Assembly (NCBI RefSeq): GCF_013402815.2
Contig: NZ_CP084880.1
Location: forward strand, 1 to 64,000
Length of the DNA: 64,000 nucleotides
Direction of reading: 5' to 3'
From: Natrinema halophilum
GTDB lineage: Archaea; Halobacteriota; Halobacteria; Halobacteriales; Natrialbaceae
The notes beneath the pieces are model-generated. The model was not told the DNA's origin and did no database searches. It saw only the letters and a list, made by a program, of their open reading frames with translations. Positions 54,151 to 63,308 of this stretch are shown piece by piece (the first letter of the stretch is position 1; each line of letters starts with the position of its first letter). Position numbers and translations under genes: made by a program.

Positions 54151-55338
54151 CTACGGCGACGCTCCAAGAAGTTCATTGAGGCCGGCTTTCACGCTCGAAA
54201 TTGGTTGCTCAAGCTCATGTTCTTTGAACTTGCCACCGGATTTCCCGCGGTTAGTCTCGGTCGACGAAATAATCCCTAGTGTTTCGAGTTCTGCGAGGTA
54301 TTCCCGGACGGCCCGGGTTGAGACCGGATCGTACCCTTCCCGGTCACACAACACTTCATAGGGTTCGCGAATCTCTCGTGTCCGCACAGGCGTCTCGTCG
54401 CGCTCCTCGAGCAACGTTAACGCCCACAATACAAGCTGCCCGTGCTGGGAGTAATTGTTGATCCCTTCGATCACCTGATCAGTCTGAAGTCGACGTCTTG
54501 CTTCCGTGACGTGGTTCTCGATTACAGCATCAGCATTCTCTTCACGAGCGATATCTCCACTCTCAAGTAACAGATCAAGTGCCTTCCGCGCGTCACCAGA
54601 GTCTTTCGCACCGTAAGCAGCGCAGGCTTCGATCATGCCATCCTCGATGACGTCGTCGTGGAATGCAACGGATTCGCGCTGCCGGAGCACCTGGATGAGT
54701 TCGGTTGCGTCGTAGGCAGAGAATGAGACTTCTTTCTCACAAAGACTCGAGCGAACCTTCGAACTCAACTGATTACGAAAGCTCAGGTCATTCGAAATCC
54801 CGACGACGCCAAGTCGAGCAGTACTGATATCCCCGTTCGATCGCGCACGTGGCAGTTTGTACAGCAAACTATCGTCCTGAATATGGTCTACCTCATCGAG
54901 AATGATCAAAATCGTCCCGCCGAGACTGTCAATTTCGTCGAAGAGAAACTGGTAGACAGATGCTTGTGGATACCCGGTGTTTGATATTTGATTCGCGGGA
55001 TCACGAAGTTCGTTTACCAACGCGACGGCGGTTTGGTAACTCGAGTTTAGCCCATCACAGTTGATTTCCACTGTATGGAGGTCGAGCCCATCGATATCCT
55101 CAGCACTGTTTTTGAGTCGATTTAGCAGAAACCGCGTCGCGGCCGTCTTCCCGACACCGCTTTTTCCGTAGAGAAATATATTGGACGGCGTCTCGCCCTC
55201 AATGACAGGCTGCAGTGCCGCGTGATATTGCTGCAGTTCGGTGTCCCGACCGACGAGTTTGTCTGGTGTCCACGCCTCAAGTAACGCCTCTCGTTCTTTG
55301 AAGATACGACCTGTCGGCTCGAAACTAAAATCACCCAT
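54151..55338 (-). CDS. orc1: Orc1/Cdc6-type replication initiator (copy 1)
   Basis: A 395-aa AAA+ initiator. I used ATG 55338, since GDFSFEPTGRIFKEREALLE matches the family's N-terminus; an ORF extension to 55413 is basic and unlikely. Walker A is IFLYGKSGVGKTAATRFLLN (about residues 57-76), Walker B ILIILDEVDHIQDD, sensor 1 VVGISNDLSFRNQL. Sensor 2 includes GDARKALDLLLES, and the C-terminal winged helix contains LAELETLGIIS. It should bind the ORB-like repeats on both sides of the gene. A TATA-like TTTATATAC is near 55400. Confidence 0.9.
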   Translation of the reverse strand: MGDFSFEPTGRIFKEREALLEAWTPDKLVGRDTELQQYHAALQPVIEGETPSNIFLYGKSGVGKTAATRFLLNRLKNSAEDIDGLDLHTVEINCDGLNSSYQTAVALVNELRDPANQISNTGYPQASVYQFLFDEIDSLGGTILIILDEVDHIQDDSLLYKLPRARSNGDISTARLGVVGISNDLSFRNQLSSKVRSSLCEKEVSFSAYDATELIQVLRQRESVAFHDDVIEDGMIEACAAYGAKDSGDARKALDLLLESGDIAREENADAVIENHVTEARRRLQTDQVIEGINNYSQHGQLVLWALTLLEERDETPVRTREIREPYEVLCDREGYDPVSTRAVREYLAELETLGIISSTETNRGKSGGKFKEHELEQPISSVKAGLNELLGASP

Positions 55339-55416
55339 TAAGCAGCTTATCTCAGACCACCGTCTTAACCTTTGCTTCCGATGCTTCCGGTGTCGGCTTT
55401 TATTTATATACACCTA

Positions 55417-55827
55417 GCCCCATCTGTTCCGGTGTTATCGTCTTGCTCGGCACACGGACTCCTCCGACACGTCGCCAACTGCGCCGAGAGTTTCGCTGGA
55501 TAAAACGACCAGACCATCGCATGGACGTTGTCCCGACGAAGGCAACAATCACGATCAAGGAGATTAATGACAAGCGCTACTACTACTGGCAGTGACGGGA
55601 GGGAGATAAGGTGAAGTCGAAGTACAAGGGACCAGTCAACCCGGTAGAATGAGTCGTCGGGAAGATACCTGCCCACGTTTCCGTCGTACTGGAGGTCGTT
55701 GAAGGGAATGAGGCCACGATTGAGGAGATCACACCCCCACATTTCCGTCGTTTCATCCCCGGTCAAAGTCGATAGTTGGGGAGTAGAAGGTGACCTCGGT
55801 TCACCCATCCCACGTTTCCGACGTGTC
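55417..55827. repeat. ORB-like repeats upstream of first orc
   Basis: An inverted ORB of the origin 1 type, CCCCATCTGTTCCGGTGTTA, lies at 55418-55437. Three further inverted boxes of type CCCAC[AG]TTTCCG[TA]CG follow near 55669-55691, 55734-55754 and 55807-55827. All contain the complement of GGAAA...GTGGG, consistent with one Orc recognising both sides of its gene. An open frame at 55404-55838 is repeat-derived and not called. Confidence 0.55.
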
Positions 55828-55875
55828 GAATGATACACTCGTGATCAGGGGTGTGGTGAGCGACCGAAGCGGGAG

Positions 55876-57153
55876 CTAGGCCAAGTCTTCTAGCCGGCTA
55901 TCCCGGAGGACGGATTTCAACACGATGCCGGTATCCTGAACCAGTCGATGCTCCAGATAGCTTCCCTCACCCCGGCCACCACCGGTCCGAGTTGATTCAA
56001 CGACACCGAGGAACGCCTGCTCTTTCAACAGTTCGTAGACGCGGTGCTCGCTGAGAACCTTCGCATCAGCCTTCTCTGCCGTCGCTTGATACCGTTCGTA
56101 AATCCGGTTAGTGGAGAATCCGTCCTCGTTCGGATTCTCTTCGGTGAGCAGCGCGAGAGAATAGAGGATGAATTTGACCTGAGTCGTCGACCCGCGTAGC
56201 AACTCCTCGAACCGATCGATTTCAGCCCATTCCTGGGCATCGCGAACGTGTTCCTCGACCACCGTGTCGATGTTTTCTCGTTCGGCAAGCTCGCCGGCGT
56301 GACGGAGAATCTCGATCGCTTTTCTGGCGTCGCCGTGTTCCTGGGCGGCTAATGCCGCCGTCAACGGGATCACATCATCTGAGAGAACGTCATCGTGGAA
56401 TGCGTCCCGACGGTGCTTCATAATCTCGCGGAGTTGATTCGCGTCGTAGGGTTGGAAGATGAATTCTTCCTCGCGAAGACTGGACTTGACGCGCTCATTC
56501 AACTGGTCGCGGTACTCAATCTTGTTGCTAACTGCGATGACGCCCAGGTGGCAATCAGCTTTCCCCGATTCGCGGGCCCGCGACAACTGCATGAGAATAT
56601 CGTCGTCATCGAGTCGGTCCACCTCGTCGAGGATGATGATGACTGACTCGTAGGCTGTGTCCAGAATCTCCCAGAGATAGTCGTAGTATTCACCACTGCC
56701 AATCCCTGCGCGTGGAATATCGAAGTCAGTCTCATCCGTTTCGTTGAGTGAACGCGTCACCGTCCGGGCAACACGCGTCTGCGTATTGTGTTGCGCGCAG
56801 TCGACGTAAACTGTGCCGACGGATACATCATTTGACTCCGCAGCTCGGCGAGCTCGTTCAGTAACGTGACGGGCAACCAGTGACTTTCCAGTTCCAGTTT
56901 TCCCGTAAATAATCACGTTGTTGGGTGGATCACCACGAACGATCGGCCTGAGTTCAGCAGCAACGGCCTTGATCTCGCCATCTCGGCCGACGATACGTCC
57001 ACTTTCAGGGACATGGCCCACCTTCAGCAGCTCCTTTCGAGCGAAAATGTTGGCTCGGTCGGGATTGTCTTCATCAAAGTCAAAGAGAGGATCGTCGGCG
57101 GGATCCTCGTAGCGGCCGTCGAAGTCAGAGAGTTGAGACGGTTCCTCAGCCAT
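55876..57153 (-). CDS. orc1: Orc1/Cdc6-type replication initiator (copy 2)
   Basis: A 425-aa initiator from ATG 57153. It has an acidic N-terminal tail, then NIFARKELLKVGHVPESGRI. Walker A is VIIYGKTGTGKSLVARHVTE, Walker B VIIILDEVDRLDDDD, sensor 1 VIAVSNKIEYRDQL, sensor 2 HGDARKAIEILRHAGEL. The C-terminal winged helix includes LSEHRVYELLKEQAFLGVVE. It is divergent from copies 1 and 3 and has a different upstream repeat type, so it probably serves its own origin (57197-58279). Confidence 0.9.
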   Translation of the reverse strand: MAEEPSQLSDFDGRYEDPADDPLFDFDEDNPDRANIFARKELLKVGHVPESGRIVGRDGEIKAVAAELRPIVRGDPPNNVIIYGKTGTGKSLVARHVTERARRAAESNDVSVGTVYVDCAQHNTQTRVARTVTRSLNETDETDFDIPRAGIGSGEYYDYLWEILDTAYESVIIILDEVDRLDDDDILMQLSRARESGKADCHLGVIAVSNKIEYRDQLNERVKSSLREEEFIFQPYDANQLREIMKHRRDAFHDDVLSDDVIPLTAALAAQEHGDARKAIEILRHAGELAERENIDTVVEEHVRDAQEWAEIDRFEELLRGSTTQVKFILYSLALLTEENPNEDGFSTNRIYERYQATAEKADAKVLSEHRVYELLKEQAFLGVVESTRTGGGRGEGSYLEHRLVQDTGIVLKSVLRDSRLEDLA

Positions 57154-57196
57154 CAATATCAGACATCGCAGAAGGGATCTACTTAATGATTTGGTT

Positions 57197-58279
57197 ACCC
57201 CGACCAGAGTGTAAATCGGGCTATGGTCGTCTTTTGATGTTTTGTCTCTGCCGTTTCATCCTCACAAAGGGTCGAGTCGGTCCCGAGTGAAATTGGATTC
57301 GGAGCGGTAGTTACCAACTCAGATCGGCACCCCTAATCCAGAGTGAAAACGCCGGACTGAAGGGGGTTTGTCACACCCCTGGTCAAGAGTGAATATATCT
57401 CTACCCGGTGAACGGAGCACTTGTTTGAGACCACATCCCCAATCCAGAGTGTATCTCCCGAACGGAGGAATCAATCATTTCTATGAGAAAACATTACGAC
57501 ACTTGGCGTCTGACGCACGGCAGACACCCCTCGTCCAGAGTGAAAACGCCGGCGTGACGAGCTGGCGTCGAATAGGAACATCGAGGGATGATGACGAGCG
57601 TTCGTCGGCACCCCCGGTCAAGAGTGAATAACGAGACGGTAGAAGACCCACAGATACAGGTCACATCTCCAGCTGAAGCAAAGCAGGGTGAAATCGGATC
57701 AGTCGGAATCAGGTATCTGATGTCGTACTGACAGGGGGAGATCAAGAGATACCGGTCCCGACACCGGCTTTGAGGACGGTTTGCTGGCCAGAAAATAGTC
57801 AAAACGACGATTGGTCCTTCAACGTTTCACAATACACGAACGACGAGATTGGAACCACACACCCCTCGTCCAGAGTGAAACGGTGAAAGAGTCCCTCGGT
57901 GGGACCGGCGGAAACCACACGGCAGGTCCGCAGGAAAGCACCGAAATCACAAGACGTGGGATGAGTACACCTATTACAGCAGTCGTCACACAGCCGATGA
58001 TCCACCAAACATACCAATCTTCAAAATATTACCTAGAGGTTTTATTACCACCTACCTCCTACCACTCTTCAAGTGCATTCAGCACGGTAAGGAGGACGAA
58101 GGCGGCATTTGTCCAGGTGGTTCTGAACCGCTGCTCGTGTTCGCTTTTCTACTTCTTCCGTGTTTCTCCGTCTCAGGCTGTCTCCCCATGATTCTCGTTG
58201 GTTTCTCCCTACGAGAACCCTCGTTTCCCGTAGACCTTCCCCCACACCCCTGATTGGTTTTCACTCTGGACAAGGGGTG
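57197..58279. repeat. ORB-like iterons, origin 2 (upstream of second orc)
   Basis: Six clear direct copies with consensus CACCCCTNGTCCAGAGTGAA lie near 57328, 57374, 57434, 57525, 57609 and 57860. Shorter matches occur at 57197 and 57279. An inverted copy is at 58258-58279 (TCACTCTGGACAAGGGGTG). The AT-rich stretch 57985-58060 between the last direct and the inverted copy is a candidate unwinding element. TGGAC...GGGGTG on the other strand is ORB-like. Confidence 0.75.
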
Positions 58280-58366
58280 TGTGGGCGACGTATCCTCTCC
58301 GGCTTCCAGTCCGTCTATCCGTTCGCCATTAACCAACCCATCTCCTGAAATCCCTGATTCTGTTGG

Positions 58367-58867
58367 TTAATTCCTCTCAACCTCGGTGAAGGCGGCCAAG
58401 TTCGTTTCCCGAGTTTCCGCGATTTCACGTTGAATCTCCGTCCGATCACAGCCGAGCGGTGACAGCACGCTCTCGACAGCTCTGACGAGTTGAATCTCGT
58501 AGTATGACGCATCGTACGACTCGATTTCCTCGTGAGCCAACGCGACCCGCTCTCGCGAGCTCTTCTCGTCGTCGACGACGACGTACTCGAGGTCCTGTCC
58601 TGGGTGGACAGCGAGGTCCTGCTCGCGAGCCCGCTTTAGCGCCGCCACATTCTGGGTGTTTTGCGTGTATCCTTCGAGTGGCTCGGAGACGCGATTCCGC
58701 TCGACGAGTTGTTCAACTGGCACCGTTCCAGCGTGGAGTCGGCTGATGGCCTTCTGAAGACAGTCGAGCACAGCGTTCGGTGACCGGGTCGAGTCGAACC
58801 GTTCGAGACAGTCCCGCTGGACGTCCCCGATGAACGGTGGGGTTGAGCGCTGCCGAGCTTCGACCTC
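58367..58867 (-). pseudogene. C-terminal fragment of family B DNA polymerase
   Basis: Reads RQRSTPPFIGDVQRDCLERF, LDCLQKAISRLHAGTVPVEQ, LVERNRVSEPLEGYTQNTQN, VHPGQDLEYVVVDDEKSSRE and YDASYYEIQLVRAVESVLSP. This is the end of a haloarchaeal plasmid-type PolB (thumb and C-terminal region). The catalytic YxDTDS domain is lost; the 5' end meets a plus-strand methyltransferase fragment at 58867/58868. Confidence 0.75.
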
Positions 58868-59281
58868 CTAGCCCCAGCCATCGAGAAAGCAGATGAGTTG
58901 GGACTCGAAATCGAGCTCCGGTCAGCGGGCGCGGAATCGCTCCCGTACGAGGACGACTCGTTCGACGTTGTGATCACCTCGATGGTCTTCTGTACGATCC
59001 CGGATATCGAGGCGACACTCTCGGAGGTGGCCCGTGTGTTACGGCCCGGCGGCGAGTTCCGTTTCTTCGAACACGTACTGGACGACGGGTGGCGCGCTCG
59101 CATCCAGTCTCGTATCGCACCGCTCTGGAAGCGGGCTGCAGGCGAATGTTACTTGACGAGACAGATTGCATCGGTGTTCACCGCCGACCGATCGTTTGAC
59201 GTCGTCAAGGTCGATCGGATGAACCTCGGCGTGGCGCCGATACGACCGTTCGTTCGAGGCCGACTCCGGAAACGAGCGTGA
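58868..59281 (+). pseudogene. SAM-dependent methyltransferase fragment
   Basis: No start codon at the right place. From 58868: LAPAIEKADELGLEIELRSA, GAESLPYEDDSFDVVITSMV, FCTIPDIEATLSEVARVLRP, GGEFRFFEHV. This is the second half of a class I (UbiE-like) methyltransferase; the SAM-binding GxGxG motif is missing. It starts where the PolB fragment begins on the other strand. Confidence 0.7.
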
Positions 59282-59344
59282 GCGATAGGTGCTCGGCACC
59301 ACTCTTCACTCCAACTGGGTCGTGCCTCCCTTCCCCCAATACTT

Positions 59345-59851
59345 CTATGTAGCCGTGGCAACGAGCAGGAACGTCTCCGGCCAGATGGCCTCGTGCTCGA
59401 TGCGGAACCCGGCGTCTGACTGTGCGTCCGCCGCTTCCGTGGCAGTGAACCGCTCATCAAGGATTGGGCCGTCGTCCCCGGTCCCCGTCGCACTCCAGTC
59501 GACGATGACGAGTCATCCCTCCAGCGCGAGGACGCGATTGATCTCGGCGAGCGCGTCATCGGTCGCGAACTCGTGGTAGGTCATCGTCGAGAAAGCGGCG
59601 TCGATTGAATCCGTGTCGACCGGCAGGTCGCTCACCTCGGTGGTGAGGAGGTGTACATTCTCGGGGATGCCCTTCTCGCGATAGTAGTCGTGCATCGTCT
59701 CCTGCACGACGACGCTGTACACGGTCCGCGCGTTGGGCGCTACGTCGTCGGTGTAGAATCCCATCCCGCTCCCAAGATCGACTACGACCTCATCGGATGA
59801 GAGGTTGAGCGCCCAGAGCAGTTCCTCAGCCGAGAGAAACTTCCGTATCAT
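59345..59851 (-). pseudogene. Class I methyltransferase with in-frame TGA
   Basis: From ATG 59851: MIRKFLSAEELLWALNLSSD, VVVDLGSGMGFYTDDVAPNA (SAM-binding motif I), STMTYHEFATDDALAEINRV, LALEG then TGA at 59513-59515, then LVIVDWSATGTGDDGPILDE and ETFLLVATAT to a stop at 59345. The TGA replaces a residue after EG, consistent with CGA to TGA. Otherwise complete. Confidence 0.75.
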
Positions 59852-59934
59852 ATCGCCCTTACGACGGGCAATCGGTCGTAAAGCTTATCAGTCAACCTCC
59901 TACACTACTGTGCATTGATGGAGTCAGAGGACAA

Positions 59935-60150
59935 TATTACGACTCCTCGCTGGCGGTGGAACCATCGTGTTCGGTGGTGCTGTCGCGTATTTCGCGTCAC
60001 GCTCCGAGCCGGACGAACAGGTACTGGCTCCCGACACCTTTCACACGAACGAGGAAACGACGGAATTCGGGATGGCACTCGCGGGTCGACCGATCGCAGG
60101 CGATTCCGACGCCCTGGTCGACGTTCTATTTGGCTGCGTGGGTGTCTGAC
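59935..60150 (+). pseudogene. Fragment with signal-like segment
   Basis: Reads LLAGGGTIVFGGAVAYFASR, then SEPDEQVLAPDTFHTNEETT and FGMALAGRPIAGDSDALVDV. A hydrophobic N-terminal stretch and acidic mature part suggest a secreted or membrane protein. It breaks where the ArdC-like tail begins in another frame (about 60118). Confidence 0.4.
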
Positions 60151-60243
60151 GATCCGGTGGCCGTTCGCGATCGGCTCGACCGAATCAGTCGAACAACAGC
60201 GGAGATCATCGATGCCGTTGACGAGGTGACAGAAGATGTGTGA
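60118..60243 (+). pseudogene. ArdC-like C-terminal tail (second copy)
   Basis: FYLAAWVSDDPVAVRDRLDR and ISRTTAEIIDAVDEVTEDV match the end of the ArdC-like gene at 25527-26471 nearly residue for residue. Everything upstream of it is missing. Its stop overlaps the next start by 8 bp, as in the first copy. Confidence 0.7.
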
Positions 60244-60448
60244 TCGAAATCTCTTCCTCGAGATCGTCACTGTGCTCGAAGAGCAGGGGCTCGGTCGTGA
60301 CGAGTACCAACTACAGCGGGTGATCGACATCGAAGCACTCGAACAAATCGTCGAATCAGCAGGGGCTGATCTCGAAGTCAAATTCTCGGTTGATGAGTAT
60401 CGTCTCTGCATGACGCAGTCCGATGTGCAGGTTCTTGCGGGCCCGTAG
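60236..60448 (+). CDS. HalOD1-domain small protein (second copy)
   Basis: 70 aa: MCDRNLFLEIVTVLEEQGLG, RDEYQLQRVIDIEALEQIVE, DLEVKFSVDEYRLCMTQSDV. Clear paralogue of 26464-26682 with the same 8-bp overlap to an ArdC-like tail. It appears intact although its partner is reduced to a tail. Confidence 0.7.
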   Translation: MCDRNLFLEIVTVLEEQGLGRDEYQLQRVIDIEALEQIVESAGADLEVKFSVDEYRLCMTQSDVQVLAGP

Positions 60449-60496
60449 TAGGAGAATCTAGCTGGTTCTCCCGTCGTATCGCACTCGGCTCCCGTC

Positions 60497-60735
60497 GTAT
60501 CGCACTTGAGGACCCAACAGATAGCCTAGACGAACAGCGGAACGTCGTTGTATGCACTTACCACTGCCTGGTTGATCACCTCGAACAGATCGCGGACGGC
60601 GGTCGCCTGCTTGAGGAATCGAACCTCCAGACGCTCTGTGCGGACTGTCACAGCGAGAAGCCGGTCGACGAGAACTGCGATCGAGATCCAGCGCCAAACA
60701 TGACGCTTACCGACTATCTGGATCTCGAGTCCTAA
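60497..60735 (+). pseudogene. HNH endonuclease C-terminal fragment
   Basis: VVVCTYHCLVDHLEQIADGG, RLLEESNLQTLCADCHSEKP, then TLTDYLDLES. The NLQTLCxxCHxxK block is the second half of an HNH motif. No N-terminal part is present. The 3' end borders the first ORB of origin 3. Confidence 0.55.
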
Positions 60736-60748
60736 TCCACTGTCCACA

Positions 60749-60985
60749 CCCCATCGTGTCCAGTGTCTTCTCACAATCTGCGAACCGAACTGCACCCCAC
60801 CCCACTCCACTACGTCCAGTGTCTCGAAAAGCTCGAAAGTAGCAGGCCACCCCATCGTGTCCAGTGTCCAAAATCACCATCAGGCGACAGAATAGATCCC
60901 ATTGTGTCCAGTGTCTTTCGGGTGGCAGAGGTCCTGCTCGAGACGCTGCTGAACGGCGTCGGTTACCCCCACCATGTCCACTGTC
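60749..60985. repeat. ORB-like repeats, origin 3 (3' side of third orc)
   Basis: Five copies of CCCCAT[CT]GTGTCCAGTGTC-like motifs: 60749-60767, 60805-60823, 60850-60868, 60897-60915 and 60966-60985. The last two lie inside the 3' end of the orc gene, encoding DTGHNG and TVDMVG. The reverse strand reads GACACTGGACACnATGGGG. Confidence 0.75.
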
Positions 60986-62142
60986 TCGTCGAGAGCTTCG
61001 AGTAAGAGATCGGGATTTGTGTCGAGAGCATACTCGTAGTACCAACCACCCGATTCACCTCTGTTCCGCTCTGTACGACTCGCGATCCCTAACATCGAAA
61101 GCTCGCCGAGATGGTCACGCATCCGTCGGGGAACGAGCGAGTCAACTGCAGCTCGACCACAAATAATTTCGTATCGATCTTGCACGTCACGCGCCCGAAT
61201 CGGTGTATCACCCTCTTCGTGTAACATCAGGAGGGCGTACAGCACGAGATGTCCCTGCTGAGTGAGACCAGCAACGCCATCGACGATCCGACTCCGCTCG
61301 AGGGACTTTCGAGCCTGGTCGACGTGGTCGACGGTTACCTGCGTGGCGTCCTGTTCAACAGCCACGTCCCCTGCTTCCATAAGCAAATCTAGACTCTGTC
61401 GGGCGTCTCCGGCGTCTTTAGCACCGAACGCCGCACACTTCGCGATGACTTCATGCGGCACGACATAATCGAAAAACGCGATATCAGCACGTTGGCGAAG
61501 GATATCACGGAGCTCATTCGCATTGTAGGCAGGGAACTGGAGTTCCTTTTCGCACAGGCTCGACTGGACTTTCGAACTCAGCGACTCGCGGAATTTAAAG
61601 TCGTTTGAAATACCGATGATCCCGACCTTCGATTCCTCTAGATTGCCGTTGGCTCGAGCGCGTGGGATCTGGTACAGAATCGAATCATCGTCGATGTGAT
61701 CGATCTCGTCGAATACAATGATGACGGTGCCCCCGATCGCGTCGAGTTCTTCCCAAAGCCATTCGTTGACTTGTCGTCGAGGATAGCCGGTCGGCTTCAA
61801 ATGATCCTCTGGATCGCGGAGATCGTTGATCAGTTGAATCGCGACCTGATAGCTCGTACTCAGATCCTCGCAGTTCGTACGGATAGTCGTGAGATCGACA
61901 TCGAATTCAGCCACGTCGTCTTTGAGCTCCCGATGAAGATAGCGCGTACAAGCGGTTTTCCCGACGCCTGCTTTGCCATAGAGAAAGATATTCGCAGGCT
62001 GATCGCCGTTGATGACGGGCTGTAGGGCTGAAATATACTGCTGTAGCTCTTCATCGCGACCGACAATCTCCTCTGGTTGGTAATCTTCTCGGAGGACATC
62101 TCGCTCCTGAAAGATATCTGTGTCAGGCTGGAACAAGCCCAT
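60880..62142 (-). CDS. orc1: Orc1/Cdc6-type replication initiator (copy 3)
   Basis: A 420-aa initiator; ATG 62142 (MGLFQPDTDIFQERDVLRED) is preferred over an upstream frame to 62184. Walker A is IFLYGKAGVGKTACTRYLHR, Walker B VIIVFDEIDHIDDDS, sensor 1 IIGISNDFKFRESL, sensor 2 GDARQSLDLLMEAG. The C-terminal winged helix (RMRDHLGELSMLGIASRTER) is followed by a tail coded by ORB-like repeats. Closest in sequence to copy 1. ORB-like repeats flank both ends. Confidence 0.9.
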   Translation of the reverse strand: MGLFQPDTDIFQERDVLREDYQPEEIVGRDEELQQYISALQPVINGDQPANIFLYGKAGVGKTACTRYLHRELKDDVAEFDVDLTTIRTNCEDLSTSYQVAIQLINDLRDPEDHLKPTGYPRRQVNEWLWEELDAIGGTVIIVFDEIDHIDDDSILYQIPRARANGNLEESKVGIIGISNDFKFRESLSSKVQSSLCEKELQFPAYNANELRDILRQRADIAFFDYVVPHEVIAKCAAFGAKDAGDARQSLDLLMEAGDVAVEQDATQVTVDHVDQARKSLERSRIVDGVAGLTQQGHLVLYALLMLHEEGDTPIRARDVQDRYEIICGRAAVDSLVPRRMRDHLGELSMLGIASRTERNRGESGGWYYEYALDTNPDLLLEALDETVDMVGVTDAVQQRLEQDLCHPKDTGHNGIYSVA

Positions 62143-62182
62143 AGTATCTTGCCATAGCGTATTTGGGAACCAACATCGTGTC

Positions 62183-62434
62183 AAGTGCGTCCAGTGTGTC
62201 TAGTGTCGCGTTGTCTACCCTCCCCCCTCACCCTACTATGTCCAGTGCCTCCCCGGAATAGTACAGGAGACTCTGCTGACGAACAACTCTAAAATAAGAA
62301 GTTTTAAGGGTGGTATTCATGAATTAGCCGAATGATAGCTAGCGGAGCACTGAGTTATAGATTTCTTGGATTGAGGAGACTATAACAGCTTTCCGATCAA
62401 ACCGGCGCGCAAAGACACTGGACACAATGGGGTG
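62183..62434. repeat. ORB-like repeats, origin 3 (upstream side)
   Basis: Copies near 62183-62200 and 62229-62249 (CTATGTCCAGTGCC) share one orientation; an inverted copy, GACACTGGACACAATGGGG, lies at 62414-62432. The AT-rich stretch 62265-62410 between them is the candidate unwinding element. The layout mirrors that of origins 1 and 2. Confidence 0.75.
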
Positions 62435-63308
62435 GGTGTGTCCATAACTTCCGACTTTTGGAAACCGGAATCGTCGGTGTGATTTGGAAACCGGAATCGC
62501 AGTGGAAATGTGCTTAACTTTTCTGTCCCTCGCTCCGACGAACCAGATTGTTTGAGTCCATGGATGTCGTTCTAATTCCAGTCAAGGGGAGACAGCATCG
62601 GTACTCTCTGATCGGAGATTCGGGAACGGAGTTGAATCGGCGTGAGTCGTTCAATCTCAGGGCTGTAGCTGAGTGAAGTAGCGGAATCAATTCGTGTACC
62701 GTCAGTTGGCATGGTTTTGCAGAGTTCACTGCTGTCCTCGTCAGGAGATCCGTGGTAGGGGTTATCGACGAAGTCGGTAGAGACGATTCTCGACCTTGAC
62801 CAGTCGAGAATTGTCATGGAGAGGTGGCGAAACAGGTGTTTGCGGCCATTTCGAACTGGTCACCCTGAAGCGAAGCGTGTGGAGCCAGCCCATGACAGTG
62901 TCGTCGCAGGACGTGTCGTCTGTCTGGATAGTCACGTCCCAAACGGACGACTGATTGACACTGGCCAGAGTGACGACAGGCCAGATATCTCCGGAATCAA
63001 GGGCTCACCTCTCGATTCCATCCATCGGGTGATATCCGATCACATCAGCCGCTACTTCTTTGGCATCTGTCGCCGAAAGAACACCGTCTGGTTCGGGGAG
63101 ATCTAACGCACTTACCGAACTAGACATCTTCCTCAATCAGAGCGACGCTTCGGCTCCGCTGTTTTCACCGGTTGGCAAGCACCGAAAGCAATCACAGTTC
63201 GCAACGCAAGCCTCGACAGGATCGATGGCACATCCTCTGTACGTGTATGGAAAGTGACAAATAGGCCAATCCGTAGATTCAAAACCTGGGGGTTCGTTCA
63301 CCGACCAC
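62435..63308. other. Intergenic region between origin 3 and lpd
   Basis: About 870 bp. A minus-strand frame at 62572-62817 (81 codons) and plus-strand frames at 62816-63106 do not resemble known families and are not called. At 62456-62500 a 19-nt stretch (GGAAACCGGAATCG) occurs twice in tandem. Otherwise nothing supported. Confidence 0.35.

Noticed and set aside
60707-61045. 112-codon open frame containing repeated DTG motifs
   Set aside because: The apparent protein repeats are the translated ORB-like repeats of origin 3 and overlap the Orc gene in another frame.
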